This document shows, in pieces, positions 35,520 to 47,875 of a stretch of 64,000 nucleotides of DNA. The position numbers and the translations under genes were made by a program. The stretch comes from Haplosporangium gracile (taxonomy: Eukaryota > Mortierellomycota > Mortierellomycetes > Mortierellales > Mortierellaceae): positions 1-64,000 of the forward strand of contig JAAAUF010000093.1 of the NCBI GenBank assembly GCA_015499985.1, in the 5' to 3' direction. The notes beneath the pieces were generated by a model. The model was not told the origin of the DNA, made no database searches, and saw only the letters and a list, made by a program, of their open reading frames with translations. Position 1 is the stretch's first letter. Every line of letters begins with the position of its first letter.

Positions 35520-37657
35520 GGATGTGCTGATGAATGAATGTTGGAATGAGAGAGTTGATGAATGTCCAAAGAGAGATGCAGAGGAATGAAAAAAAAGGGG
35601 AATGAGGATGAGTGAGAAAAAGAGCGAGGAAGGTAAGGGTGAGGAGAAAAGAGAGAAGAGGGAGGGAATGAGGAGGGCGAATGTGTGGATGTTTTTTTTC
35701 TTCTTCTTTGGCCTGTGTATATATTGGCATTTTACATCTTTTTGAACATCGGGTAAAATGAACTGAACTCCTATCACATACCTCCAGAAACGACTCTTGA
35801 CCTTGTGGTATGACAGCGGCGAAGCAATGGACACCTTGGGGGGAGATGAGGAGCAGAGAAAGGGGAGGCGGAAAACAACAAAAAGGGGAGTACAGTGAAC
35901 AAAGGGGAGAGCGAAAATGAATGCAAGGTGAGAGGGAAGAGTAACACTCTGCTGCATGGACTACGCTTCTTTCTTTTCTTTTTTTCTTGTGTGCTTTGTA
36001 CCACCTTGGCAATTAGTACCCTTCGGTGCAAAGACATGCACAGTCAACAAAAGTAATGACAGCAATTATGAACGAGAAGGAGGAGGATAAGATGTGATCA
36101 GACAAAACGTGAGTTGTGTCATTACGGAAGCGAATACCATAGTGCCAGAATTGTGGAGTACCCTCGCTCGAGCCAACTATTGACATAATGATTTTTTTTC
36201 ACGCCCGTACCAAAAACTTGTTTTGCTTTCATTCAAAGTGCTCCCTTCAATTGCTCGCACAATGCGTCCATTCATAAGTTTGCTGTGGCTTTTAGATTGG
36301 TCACAAGACGCAACAGGCGAGATTGAACCTGGGTACGACGGTCATTTATATCTTTCGAATGATGGTGGCTCCTGTAGGTGAGGAGTCAAGTTTACTGCAC
36401 TTACTTCCACGACGCAATAAATTTCTTAACAACAGCAAAGGTTGTGCATTGAAGCCTCTTTTATCAACGAGGGGATGCCCGCAGAAAAAGACAAGTACGA
36501 ATCGTAGATTCTTGACCCTCTCCATATTTGTTCTCTCCCTCTCTCCCTTCTCCCTTCCATCTCGCCTGTGCTCAACCATAATTGACTTATTCTTACTGCT
36601 CATTATTTTTGTACACCTTCTTTCGAATCCAGCAGCATGCAACGAGAGCGGGGCATTAAATATGGGACACACATATGAAAAAAATCTTGCCGTCTGGATA
36701 AGGAGAAGCCTAATAATGGTGCCTTGCTCCCTGTTTAGTCGAGTCAACACTGGCCAGTCCAAGCGAGCTAGCTCCCTAAGAAGCATCAAGGCTCCCTCGG
36801 AAGTAGCCACATCGATTCATGAAGCGCACGCAGTCTAATGAACGAGATCAAAGCATTGGTGGGAGCGAAGACCCCAAAAAGCTGTTTATATGCACTTGGC
36901 GCGCAACAACATACGACTATATAGTCAACAACGAATCCATTCATACGTGTGTCCGGCTTTCACTCTTGATTCTCCCGCTTTCTCTGCCTTAGGAGTGGCT
37001 CTCTTCTGGTTGTGTGCTTTGTTCTTCCTGTGCATTATTAAACGGAGGGGATGGGTATGCGAAAAATTCTTTCAGGAAGAGAAAAGAGAATTGTGAGCAT
37101 TCACCGCCTCGTCTCTCATCATTTTCTTTTTCTACTAGAGATAACAGCTGTGTTTGCCCCCTCATGAGAAACAAGTTAAGTCGTTTAGAACGAGGACGAT
37201 GCTATGCTGCTACAGCATAGCCTTTTTAGTACTTGTGGCTCTCGCGTTGATATCCGGTATTTAATCCAACGCAGAGCGAACGTGCAAGGTTACCTCTGTA
37301 GCCTTGTACTTTTTTTCCTGGCATATCCCCATTGACAGGGACCGATTGGTTCGATAAGAAAAAGGCTAAAAAAAATACAATGGGAAGGATACGATTGTGC
37401 AGATACAAGGCGTAATGCTGCACAAAAGACACAAGGATGAAGAAGCATTTGAACATATTTAACAACAATGGAGACGGGAGCGTCATTCCTCTTTCTCTCT
37501 CTCTCTCTCTCTTTCGCACACCTACCTACTTCTCTCTGTCCCTTTCCTCCTTTTCCTCATCCCTCTAACATTCACTCTTATTTCCATCTACTTTTTCGAA
37601 CACCAACCTCCGATATCCGACATTTGCCAATCCGAGTGTTTGTAAATCAGGAACACC
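35520..37657. other. Divergent intergenic region between FMO-9 and FMO-10
   Basis: About 2.1 kb. Overlapping long frames on both strands at 36323-36838 have no recognisable product. A perfect hairpin GCTATGCTG-CTA-CAGCATAGC is at about 37200. A (CT)n run at about 37494-37512 lies in the leader of FMO-10. Confidence 0.4.
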
Positions 37658-39656
37658 ATGGAGATCAACCCAGCCGTCACCTTTAAGTATGACCGGTCCG
37701 TTATGCATGCCAAAAGACCTAAAGTCCTTATCGTGGGAGCCGGTCTGGGTGGCCTGACCCTTGGCATGCTCCTTCACAAGGCCCACATCCCCTTTGAGAT
37801 CTACGAGCGCGCTGCTGAGGTCAAGCCCCTCGGTAAGTGACGGCAACCCTTCCTTTAGCCCCAGAACTGATCCGTCGATAAAGATTTTATTTGTCTCGGG
37901 CAGAAAAGACTCATAACAATCGGCCTTTTTATCGTGTGTTTTGTAGGTTCGGCAATGTACTTCAACTGCACCACCGCAAACCTATTCAGGCAGTGCGGGA
38001 TCTACGACGAGTTTGTTGCTATTGGTAAATTCGTCTCTTCCATCCAGATGTGTAATGAGCAGCGTGAGGTCGACTTCTCTATCAACTTTGCCGGCCACGA
38101 TTAATTGTGAGTACAGCAAAGCGAGCCTTTTTATGAAAGTACTCTCTTTTTCTCACAAAAGAAAAATCAGTGGTATAAAAGGAGGCTAACAACCTCCCTG
38201 TTATATTTATTTTAGGTTCGGCGCAAATGGATACATCGTCACCCGCCCTCAGTTATATGACCTCCTTCGGCGCCAGATCCCTAAGGAACGTATTCACCCT
38301 GGCAAGAAGGTCCTAACCATGGATCAAGGTGGCAACGGCGTCCTTATTCGCTTTAGCGACGGAACTGAGGCAGAGGGCGACATTCTTGTCGGAGCTGACG
38401 GTGCATACTCTGCCGTCCGTCAAGAGCTCTATACAAAGCTTAGGAAGGTCAAGAAACTTCCTGCATCGGATGCCTTATCCTTACCCTTCAGTACCGTTTG
38501 TCTTGCCGCACGGACTCGACCTCTTACAGCTGAAGAGTTCCCAGATCTGGCTCTTGAGGAGTGCCAATTTCGCAAATTCATCGGTACCGACAAGACGTAT
38601 GCGGTAAGTAGGCATCAGATTCGACAACAAAAAATGGATGCTGCTTCATGTTTTTTCTCTTACCTTCTCGTTTACTAACAGGCGCCTCTTTGTGTGAACG
38701 GGTTAGTGGACAACGCTGACGACAACTCAGAACACGATATGCTGGGGAGCAACTCTCTTTTTGGACGAGGAATCGAGCAAGGAGAATGACGCCTTCTGCA
38801 GCTCGGAATGGGGACAGGAAGCGGCTGCTGCGATGTGTGAGGATGTCAAGGATTTCCCCATCATCAGTGGACATGGTAAAAACTTCACCCTCCAGAACAT
38901 GATGGATCGCACTCCTAAGGAACTGATCTCCAAGGTCATGCTCGAGGAGAAAGTCTTTAAGACCTGGTACCATTGCCGTACCGTTCTCATTGGTGATGGT
39001 ACGTTTACAGCGCAAAGAAATTCATCGTGGTTATGGATGTGGAGTTCGGGATTTTGTATCCCTATCTGACATCATATTTCTCTGTGTCTTTACTCTCTTG
39101 CACTACTAGCATGTCATAAGGTAGGTGTGAATAGTGTGAGGAAAGCGCCATGAGAGTCATGTACTCTTCCCTAGGACGAAGGCGCTCATACTACCGTTCT
39201 TTGTTACCTTTGTTCTCTTAGTTCAATCCTCAAGGAGGTGTCGGAGCAACCAATGCTATGCACGATGAGTAACCTAATCGTCTTTTAATATAACGCACAT
39301 GTACGTGCTAAAAACCTTCTTTTTTTTACTCTCTTGTTTCGCTTTTTGAGCTTTTTCCTTTTGTGTAGTGTAAATCGATACTGGACTAAATGCATCAATC
39401 TTGTCCCCCCTTTTTTGGACTTCGCAAAACATGATGGCAATTGTGTGTTCGATTCTGCTCGAATAACATGCCACAAAGGATGTTTCAACAGGGGCAAAGA
39501 CATACTACAGGCAACCATCCTCAACACATTTTTGGATCATATTGAGACAAGTCATCTGTCAGGCCTGCTTATCAGCTCAGTCTGTCCGTCAAGGCCCCCG
39601 TCGGATCCGAGTTTCAGTCCGGTTTTACTTCCGCCTCCTTTGCTCAAGTTGTGTAG
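37658..39656 (+). pseudogene. FMO-10: inverted type II monooxygenase, nonsense codon plus internal replacement
   Basis: Exons 37658-37832, 37947-38106, 38216-38603, 38707-38998 and the microexon 39110-39120 have the exact lengths of intact copies. The end of exon 2 carries TAA at 38102-38104 (GHD then stop). Exon 6 starts at 39222 (FNPQGGVGATNAMHD), but homology ends at about 39266 and TAA follows. After about 300 bp of unrelated sequence the last 27 codons of the gene reappear at 39573-39656 (QLSLSVKAPVGSE ... AQVV, stop), resembling the FMO-8 tail. So the rest of exon 6, its intron and most of exon 7 were replaced. This is the only plus-strand type II copy, tail to tail with FMO-11. Confidence 0.88.
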
Positions 39657-39880
39657 TAAAGTGCAGAGAGTGGATGATGTTTGTTATTTTGCTTGGTATT
39701 TATGTAATCTAAACCGTGAACTTCAATTTGCTTGGTCGAACTGATCATCTTATTATACAGCATAACAATGAATTGATAGTTGTATTATTGAATGGATCAT
39801 TATGAGATAAAAAAAATTAACCTTGTTATGTTTGCCCAACGAGCAGGTATATCTCCCTCTTCCCTCTTACAGAGAATATT

Positions 39881-42022
39881 CTAAACAACTTCATTTGTTG
39901 TCGTCGTTGCTGTCGCCGTGGTCGATGTTTCCGCCTCGACAGGCGTCTTGACAGACAAGCTGGGCTGAGGAGCGGGCTTGATTCTTCCGGTGTCGTTATG
40001 AAGAGGCAAGAAGGCGACTTGGGGACGGTTGGCACAGGTCTGTGCTTGGATGCGTTGGAAGAGCCAGGCGGGCATATTCTTCGTCACGAATCGAGTTGCC
40101 TTGGATGCAAATGACTATTGATTTTCAAGTTCCGTAAACAACAAAACCAAATAAAACAAAAAAGGATTGCGCGTGCGAGTTATAGTTATTGCTGATCACT
40201 AACACAGCGCTCTGACACGTAGAACGAGCACAAAATTAAACGCCTTCAAGTATTTTTACCTGGCCAGTCATAGTTTTGAACGCTTTGCTGCTGTCAAAGG
40301 CCTTCTGGACCCATTCGACACGCTCCGCTTTATACTCCTTGAAGGCGTTTTCGATTTCTTCGGCAATGGGGTGGAAAGGCAAGCCATTGATTTGGTTGGC
40401 GAGAACGATGGCGTCATGCATGGCGTTGGTGGCGCCAACTCCTCCTGAAGGACTGAACTAAATACGGTGGACAAAGTAACAAGTAATCACGTTAGCACTG
40501 CTGATCTTCGCCGCAAGCACAGCACTTCTGTTCATATACGAAAAAGCCTGTCGTACCTTGTGGCATGCTAATGCGGAGATAAAAAAAAAAGCGATCAAAT
40601 AACGCAAGTTAGAAAATGGAACGATTCAGACTCTAAATCTATCCACGACTGCACTTTAACTTGATGCATCTAAGAGAGTTCTTACCATCACCAAGGAGAA
40701 CGGTACGGCAATTATACCAGGTTTTAAAGACCTTCTCCTCCAACATGACCTTGGAAATATGATTCTTATCAGACCAATTGAACAAGTCGCCCAAAGTAAG
40801 TTCTTTGTCATCTCCACTAACTATAGGGAAATCTTTGACCTGCTCACACATTGCCATCGCTGCCTCGGGTCCCCACTCTGAATTTCGGAAGGCATCGTTT
40901 TGTTTGCTTGTTTCATCTGTTAGAAACTGGATAACGTTATAGGCAACTGTATTCTGCGCTGTCGTAAATGTCGCCCACTGAGAAACAACATGAGCACGAC
41001 GCATGAACATGAAAAGCAAGTTAGTATGCAGAAGCTCAAAGTGCAAAAAATAAAACATGTGTGAACATTCTCGCATTCAGAGTTCGCTCGAATTGCTCAA
41101 ATACTTACGCCATACATCTTCTCCATGCCAATGGTCCGGCGGAACTGGCACTGCTCTATTCCAATATCTGAGAACTCCTCGGCGGTGAGAGGACGAGTCT
41201 GACCAACGAGACAGACAGTACTGAACGGAAGAGGCAGGTCATCGGAGGGAGGAAGTTTCTTGGCCTTCTTCAACTTGGCATAGAGCCCTTGGCGCACGGC
41301 GCTGTAAGCACCGTCAGCTCCGACAAGGATATCGCCCTCCGCCTCGGATGCATCACTGAAGCGAAGAAGGACTCCGTTGCCGCCTTGGTCCATCGTTAGG
41401 ACCTTCTTACCAAGGTGGATACGCTCTCTGGGGATCTGGCGGAGGAGTAGGTCGTACATCACTGGACGTGCAACAATGTATCCGTTCGCACCGAACCTAA
41501 TAGTAAGTTCGAGAGGTACCTTGTGTCAGTATTTTATAGAGAAGACAAAAGGTTTGACTGAGCGAGAACTCTCTATTGTACACTTACTCCGCTTCCTGTC
41601 CTTCAAAGTCCATGCTGAATTCATGTCCACGCACCTCGTTGAAGACCTGGATGGAAGACACATATTTGCCGATAGCAAGAAACTCCTCATAGATCCCGCA
41701 CTGTTTAAATAAGTTGGCCGTCGTGCTGTTGAAATACATTGCCGAACCTAGGAGAGCGAAGCCAAGGAGAGAAAGTCAACCATTGTGTTAATTAAAATCA
41801 ATAAGACAAATAAGGTCATCAATGACGTACAAGGGTGACAATCTTACCAAGGGGCTTGACTTCCTGGGCTCGCTCATAGATCTCAAAAGGGATGTCGGCC
41901 TTGTGCAAAAGCATGCCGAGGGTGAGTCCAGCCAGACCAGCACCTACGATGAGGACCTTGGGTCGTTTGGCGTACATAATTGAACGGTCGTGTTTGAACG
42001 TGACGGCGGGGTTGATCTCCAT
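39881..42022 (-). CDS. FMO-11: group A FAD-dependent monooxygenase, type II, intact
   Basis: Seven exons: 42022-41848, 41747-41588, 41496-41109, 40977-40686, 40567-40557, 40457-40260, 40114-39881; 485 aa, stop TAG. Begins MEINPAVTFKHDRSIMYAKR; VLIVGAGLAGL; DILVGADGAYSAVR; GD motif GDACHKFSPSGG with microexon CATGCCACAAG. Exon 3 ends in MYG where other copies have MYS or a similar ending. The C-terminal exon encodes MTKNMPAWLFQRIQAQTC and a Thr-rich tail. Last of the type II run; the carrier-like gene lies 1.5 kb beyond its start. Predicted soluble hydroxylase of unknown substrate. Confidence 0.9.
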
Positions 42023-43501
42023 GGCTAATGATTCTTTTCTGTTCTTGATGTAGGATAAGGGTATCGAGATGTTGGAATGAAGGAAGAAGATGAAATGGAG
42101 GAGGTGAAGGATGATGAAGGACAGATGAAAGAGCGATTAAGAAGAATGTGATTTGAAGGTCATAGAGAGATGGGAAAAAGAGAGAACGAGAGACAGAGGG
42201 ACAGGTCGGGAGGAGAATAACAACCTGTTTTGCTACATGGTAGTCCTGTATCTCGTTGTGTTACATTGTGCAGGATGTTTTATTCAGCAAACAAACAAAA
42301 AGAATTAGAGAGCGATTGAGAGAAGAGAGAAGGACAGGAACAGAGAAACGGAGGATAGTTCATCCGCGCAAGTGAGTAGGGATCCATTTTCTCGGGAAGT
42401 AGAGGAAGAGGCATTCGCGTTGTCCCTTGACGAGAAAGGAGGATAGGCAATAGTTCTTCGCTCTTTGGCAAGTACCATTTTTTCTCTTTTAGGCTTAGGA
42501 GAACTTGAGTTTGTGTAGATGGATAGTGGAGAGAAAGGGGTGGTCATTGTAAGCGAGAGTGTTTGTCGCCTCTTGCGCCCTCAACTCAAATTGCTCTCAA
42601 TTTTTGTCTTTTGAGAGAGAGAGAAAGGCAACACACAGAAAGCTCTGTCTCTGACGGCGGACAAAATCGGGGCATGGACACGATGCTTGGAGATGCAATA
42701 TATTCGTCTCGTCATGCACCTCCCTCACACAATGAACAAAAGAAACATCGAAAGAAAAGGTTGTCCTTGGTAAGACCGATAGGTAGAGCACTCGTCGTGT
42801 TGGATATTGATCTTTCTTAACGCAGCCTTGTTAACCGGGACTTGTTCACAGGCTCGTTGGCACTCGTCCACATTTTTCCTTCCTTTTTTTGACGAGCTTC
42901 ACCCAAGTTTTCCAAGCATTAATTTCCTTTTTCAGTCTGAACTATTTCGTGTGTGCATGCCCATGCTCTGAACAAATGAGATGAAGAGTATAATGTCGTT
43001 GTTTTTTCCTCGAAATAGATAATCTCCTGTTCTGGTCAAAAAGAGGAAAATAAAAAAAAGTTCTTCTCGTTGGTCGATTCTCTTGATGACGACTCTGTCT
43101 TCTGACAAGATTCCGAAGGAGGAGGTAATGCAAGTACCACTCTATGACCTCCTTCTCGGCGAAGTAAACCCTTCCTCCTCCTTTTCCGTTGAACTATCAC
43201 TTTTAGCCAAGCCCATTTTTCATTGTTCATTTTTTCCTTTTTCAGGGGCAGGGAGCGAATAGATGAGAAATTTCCTTTTGCGATCAGTGCTCATGTGACT
43301 TGGCCCCCCTTTCATCTTCTTCTCTGACTGCATAAATAAAAAGCGACCTCTTTTCCTTTTCCCACACTAACACACAGACACACATTCAACGATACACTTT
43401 TTCACGTCCTTTTGTATCTTCTACTTCTTTCACGTCCCATCCCTTTCTTCGCCTTTTCACGAAAAACACAACACCCTCACCCAACAAATACACTCAGCAA
43501 T
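42023..43501. other. Divergent promoter region between FMO-11 and the carrier-like gene
   Basis: No gene supported. A TATA-like CATAAATAAA lies at about 43331, roughly 170 bases before the carrier start codon, followed by a CA-rich leader. The FMO-11 side is GA/CT-rich. Confidence 0.45.
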
Positions 43502-44884
43502 ATGTCAGGTCCACATCATATCGTAGGCCTCAGTCTTTTCGGCCCTCTCGTCCTCACCGTCGCCACCGCACCCGCTAACAGAGTCCGCCTCCTCCTCCAG
43601 ACCCAAGACGAGATCGTGCTCAACCTTCGCGAAGAGTCTCTCGCCCATCACCACCATCACCACACATCTTCTTCCCCTTCTTCTTCTTCAAACATAAAGC
43701 CTTATAATCTCACTACCAACAACAACAACACTTTCGCCGAGAAGCAGGAGCAGGAGGAGGATGACGAGGAGCCTCGGTCAATCATCGCACCGTACGCACA
43801 ACTACCTTATACAGATATGCAAGACTGCTACTACCGACTGCTCGAGAAGGAAGGCCGTACGGCCCTCTGGAGGGGTTACTCTGTTGAGGTGGGGCGGATC
43901 TTTCTTCAAAAGTCGATTGAGACAAGATTGACCCGGAGGGGTACTTTTGCCTTGCGGAGGTGGATGTCTCTGACTCCGCCGAACGCGCAAGGAGGAGGGA
44001 TGGGAGCGGGATGGGTGTTAGCGACGGCGATGGAGGGGACGTTGGTGGGCGCAGCGGCGATGGCGGTGGTGTATCCTTTAGCGGTGTTGCATGCCAAGAT
44101 GGCAACGGATGTTAAAAGGCGGACCAAAACCGTTTGCAAGGTTGTCAAGCCTGCTTCCGCCCCTACTACTATTCCTGCTCCTGCTGTCACACTTGTTACT
44201 GTCGAACAGAAAAAGAGGGAGGGAGAAGTAACGGTTGTTGAGTCGTCGTCATCATCAACAGAGTCGATTTCGCGGGACTCGGTCGAGTGGGTCGACCATA
44301 CTGCCGAATGGGCCAGCCATCAGGATCAGGAGGACCCCATAGTCAATGCACCAGTCTTCGAAGGACCCCTCAGTGTTTCCGAGTCAACACCAGCAACAAC
44401 AGTAGAAGCAGCAACAATGGAGGAAAAGGAGGACGAACAGGAACTCTCCTACACACAAGTGACCTACGACCTCTCCCACAAATACAGAACCTACAGCCAA
44501 ATCTACAACGAGATTATTGCCTCCTCCGAGGGCTACCTGGGTCTCTACAAGGGCTTCTCGACCGTCATCGCCTCAGCCTTCATCTCCCGCCTCGGAATGA
44601 TGACCATCTACACCTTGAAGTCCTTCTGTGCAGGCCCCTCGGGCACTGTCAGCATCAGCCCGCTCCAAGTGTTCCTGACACAGACGGCCCTTTCTGTAGC
44701 GACCTACCCGTTGACGACGGTGGGCAACCGAAGGATAATTGCTGCACCTGGACGGTATACTAGTTCGTGGGATGCGGCGAAGGAGATTGTGGAGAAACAA
44801 GGATGGCAGGCGTTGTTTAGAGGTGTTGAAGTTGTGGTTCTGCGCAGTGTTATCTTGGCAGCCTTGTCCCAATTACTCTTGTAA
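43502..44884 (+). CDS. Divergent mitochondrial carrier (SLC25), ADP/ATP-carrier-like, signatures degraded
   Basis: Single exon, 460 aa from ATG 43502; an upstream in-frame start at 43412 is rejected as leader. Three carrier repeats are visible. The first matches ADP/ATP carriers in NRVRLLLQTQDEI and in LLEKEGRTALWRGYSVEVGR. The second has VVYPLAVLHAKMATDV, then, after a long acidic low-complexity insert (about residues 210-320), YLGLYKGFSTVIASAF. The third has ATYPLTTVGNRRIIAAP and QGWQALFRGVEVVVLR. The PX[DE]XX[RK] signatures read PANRVR, PLAVLH and PLTTVG, so the acidic residue is lost in all three, and the RRRMMM hallmark is gone. An N-terminal insert is His/Ser/Asn-rich. Likely a mitochondrial inner-membrane protein with altered or no exchange activity. 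Confidence 0.8.
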   Translation: MSGPHHIVGLSLFGPLVLTVATAPANRVRLLLQTQDEIVLNLREESLAHHHHHHTSSSPSSSSNIKPYNLTTNNNNTFAEKQEQEEDDEEPRSIIAPYAQLPYTDMQDCYYRLLEKEGRTALWRGYSVEVGRIFLQKSIETRLTRRGTFALRRWMSLTPPNAQGGGMGAGWVLATAMEGTLVGAAAMAVVYPLAVLHAKMATDVKRRTKTVCKVVKPASAPTTIPAPAVTLVTVEQKKREGEVTVVESSSSSTESISRDSVEWVDHTAEWASHQDQEDPIVNAPVFEGPLSVSESTPATTVEAATMEEKEDEQELSYTQVTYDLSHKYRTYSQIYNEIIASSEGYLGLYKGFSTVIASAFISRLGMMTIYTLKSFCAGPSGTVSISPLQVFLTQTALSVATYPLTTVGNRRIIAAPGRYTSSWDAAKEIVEKQGWQALFRGVEVVVLRSVILAALSQLLL

Positions 44885-45367
44885 ATAAATCTCTTCTTTC
44901 TATTTCTTTTCTTTATGCACACAATGACGAGGATTGACCAAGTTCAAGGATCCGTCCGGTTTTGTCAGTCATTGTATCCATGCATCTGCGGTTCCCGCAT
45001 CCTGTAGCGGGTGGAGGGAGAAGAAGATTGAGGGTGGAGGGGAGGAAGGAGAGTAGGAAAGAGGGCATTTGGCTTATTTTGAGACTTGAAGAAAAGCATG
45101 GCGGCGGAAAGGTCTCGTATATATTCAATTTTAAAATATTGAAAATGGGCAACCAATATGCAATTTAGCTCTATGGGGCTAGGAGCGAAATGGTCATTCT
45201 GTATATTGGAGTCCCAATGTGACCGCTTTTATAACTTACACATCGTAGATTATTTTTTTGACCCATATGACAAAAGCCAACGCAACGCTTTCTCTCTCAC
45301 ATGCACACTCTGGCTTACTCTTTTAACCTTCTTTTATTTGAAAGTCAATTCCATGGTATTTGTTGTT
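44885..45367. other. Intergenic between convergent genes
   Basis: 3' flanks of the carrier-like gene and the coiled-coil gene; no feature seen. Confidence 0.45.
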
Positions 45368-46798
45368 TCATCGCTGCATGGTCTTGAGGAGGGCTGTACG
45401 TTGCCGCTCATATTCCAATTCTAGTTCATCCCTCCTGGCTGCCAAGCGGGCATGCTCGACCCTCAACAACTCAATACATTTCTCGGGTTCGCGATCATAC
45501 AGGTCCATCAATCCATGCATTTGGAAGATATCCATCGTCACGGGCGTCCTCGTCTTCTGCCACTGCTGTCCCTGCTGCAGTCCCTTCTTCTGTTGTTGCT
45601 GCTGTTGAGTTTGTTTCAGGATATGTAGCTTATCAATAGTCGCCAACACCGCATCCCTCGACCGCCCTCCTCTTGCACATCGATCATCGTCTTCCTCCTT
45701 CCTATTCCTCTCTTCCTCCTCATGATCATCTTGTTCCTGCTGTTGAAGTTGCAATTCCAGTTGCTGTTCTCGCTCGATCTGTCGTTGCTGCTGTTGGAGT
45801 TCCAGTTCGTCTTCAAACTGGATATGAACTGTCTCGAGGAGCCCTCGAATCTTGCTGAGGATGTTTCCTAAATCGTCGAGAAGTTTTGTTCGGGATTGAG
45901 AGAGCGGTGCCAAACTCTCTGGTGCAATCGCCAACGTTTCTGTTACCCAAGCACACAGATAAAAGAGGAAAAATAAAGGTGTGTAAGGAACATGTGGTCT
46001 CCCATCGTATAACAGTCGCAACATTATCTCCCCAGAACAAAATAAGAAGCGAGAAAGAGCAAGACGAACCGGTAGCAAGCTCGAGGCTCTGAACTTTAGT
46101 CTCCTCGACCTTCAAAAGCGCCTGGATAGTCTCCTGTTTCATCTGTTCTATCTCCACTCCCTGCCGTCTCTCCAGAATTCTCCTCCGTTCATCCCTTAAG
46201 ATCTGTGCGCACACCGTCGGGTCGTGATCATACAGCTCCAACTGGTTTGAAGAGAGGAAGAGGGAAGAGTCGACTATGGCCTCGCGCGGGAGGAGGACGG
46301 TCTCGGTGAGGAGGTCGGTGAGGATATGGAGGTGTTGGTCCATTTCGAGGAGCGGTGGGAGGGTAGGTGGAGTTGGTGAGTGTACTACGTTGCGACGGGG
46401 TGAGGAGGAGGGTTGGTGTTGTTGATGGAGGAGGTCCCGACTGGAGTTGGAGTAGGTTGATGAGGGGCGGTGATACATCGGTTCTCTGTTTGACAACGTG
46501 CCTATATGACCAGGATGACAAGGTTATTAAACAGGTGTGAGACGAAAAAGGAACCATCAATGGGGCGAAGTACCACCTGGATTGATCAGTCTTATTCAGC
46601 GATCAGAGGGATGGTCCCTATTGGACCAAGCGTGACAGGAGAGCGACTATTATTACCTTGACTGTACATATGCTGCTGTTGGCTGCCCATGGAGTCCGGG
46701 ATATCCGATTGCCGCTTGTATCCAACGCGGATCCGTGGGGCTGGAGTTCCTGAGTCACTACTGTCTCTACTTCTTGACATGATTCTCACCACTGACAT
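45368..46798 (-). CDS. Gln-rich coiled-coil protein, function unknown
   Basis: Three exons by clean GT-AG sites in phase: 46798-46657, 46501-46070, 45939-45368. The product is about 380 aa. A disordered Ser/Pro/Gln-rich N-terminus is followed by two related helical units, each including a DLYDREP or ELYDHDP segment and then Arg/Glu-rich helices (CAQILRDERRRILERR and CIELLRVEHARLAARR). Between them is a long Gln/Glu coiled coil with poly-Q runs. The repeated YD(R/H)(D/E)P + C + I/L-rich helix unit suggests an internal duplication. I do not recognise the family. Confidence 0.65.
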
Positions 46799-47875
46799 TG
46801 TCTTTTTTATGTGTTTCTGTTAGACGTGTTGAGAAGGGGAAACTATAGTTGGTTAGTGTGAAAAAGTTACATTGCACAGGAATGAAAAAAGCGATTCCGT
46901 AGATGATGAATGAGTGTTTGTTGGTGCCGGCAGTTGGAATGTAACTCATGCAAGAAGAAGAACGCCTTCATTACTTAATGAGCGCACTCATTGCTACCTC
47001 AAATACCTTTGTTGTGTCGTGCGAAGTGTGGACCGTGAATGCGAGGCAGAGAGGTTCTTGGTGTGAGTGTGGGTCTGTGAATTAGTCGAAAAGTGAGTGT
47101 GAGAAGTAGAGCGATCAGAAGCGGCCTTTTTATGTTATCCCACGTCGAGTGTCCTGCTCAGAGGAGAGAAAGAAGAGGATGGCAACACGGAATGGAAGGG
47201 GGCTATGGAGAAGAGATAAAGAAGGAAGGAGTAAGGAAGAACAAGGAGGAAGAGATATGGTGTGAGGAAAAGAAAGAATAAAAGGGGACGCAAAAATTTG
47301 GATACATTTATTTTTTTTTGTCTCCTTTTGATGCAATGGCGCATTGATCATTTTGTCGTTTGACAGGCAGCGGCACAAACAGATGATGTACCTCGTGCTG
47401 GACAGCTCTTGATCAGAGAGCTGCCCCGATCCGAGGGAGAGCACACAGACCAGCATGGTACACTCTCGACTGTGAACTGGAGGACGAGGAAAGAGCAAGA
47501 GAATTACGAACAAACTTTATTGTATATGCATTACTGTGGGGCTGACTGGCTGTGCAAAGCTGAGGGAGAAAGAAGATGGGTCAACCTAAAACTGCGACCC
47601 TCTTACAAGGAAGACTGCAGTATCAACTCTCGGAGGCAAACAGGAAGTCGTCGCATTCTCAAATGACTATGCCTTGGATGGTTGATGTCCTCCGATAATG
47701 ACGACCTTGCGAGAAGTCACATAGCGCTTTTGTTGGTTGGCAAGGGTAGACTTTATATAGTCTGAACAAGGGCTTCGCAGACTTTGAGTATATCCTCATG
47801 TGTCATCATGGACTGTTCTCCTGTCTCGCCGTCATCATTTTTCCTTTTATAGTTATCGTTGTCGTGGAGGTTTCC
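46799..47875. other. Intergenic
   Basis: About 1.1 kb with no supported gene. The first 300 bases are likely the leader and promoter of the coiled-coil gene. Confidence 0.4.

Noticed and set aside
36323..36838. Open frames of 171 and 154 codons on opposite strands
   Set aside because: They overlap each other almost completely, neither has a recognisable product, and neither has splice-linked extensions.
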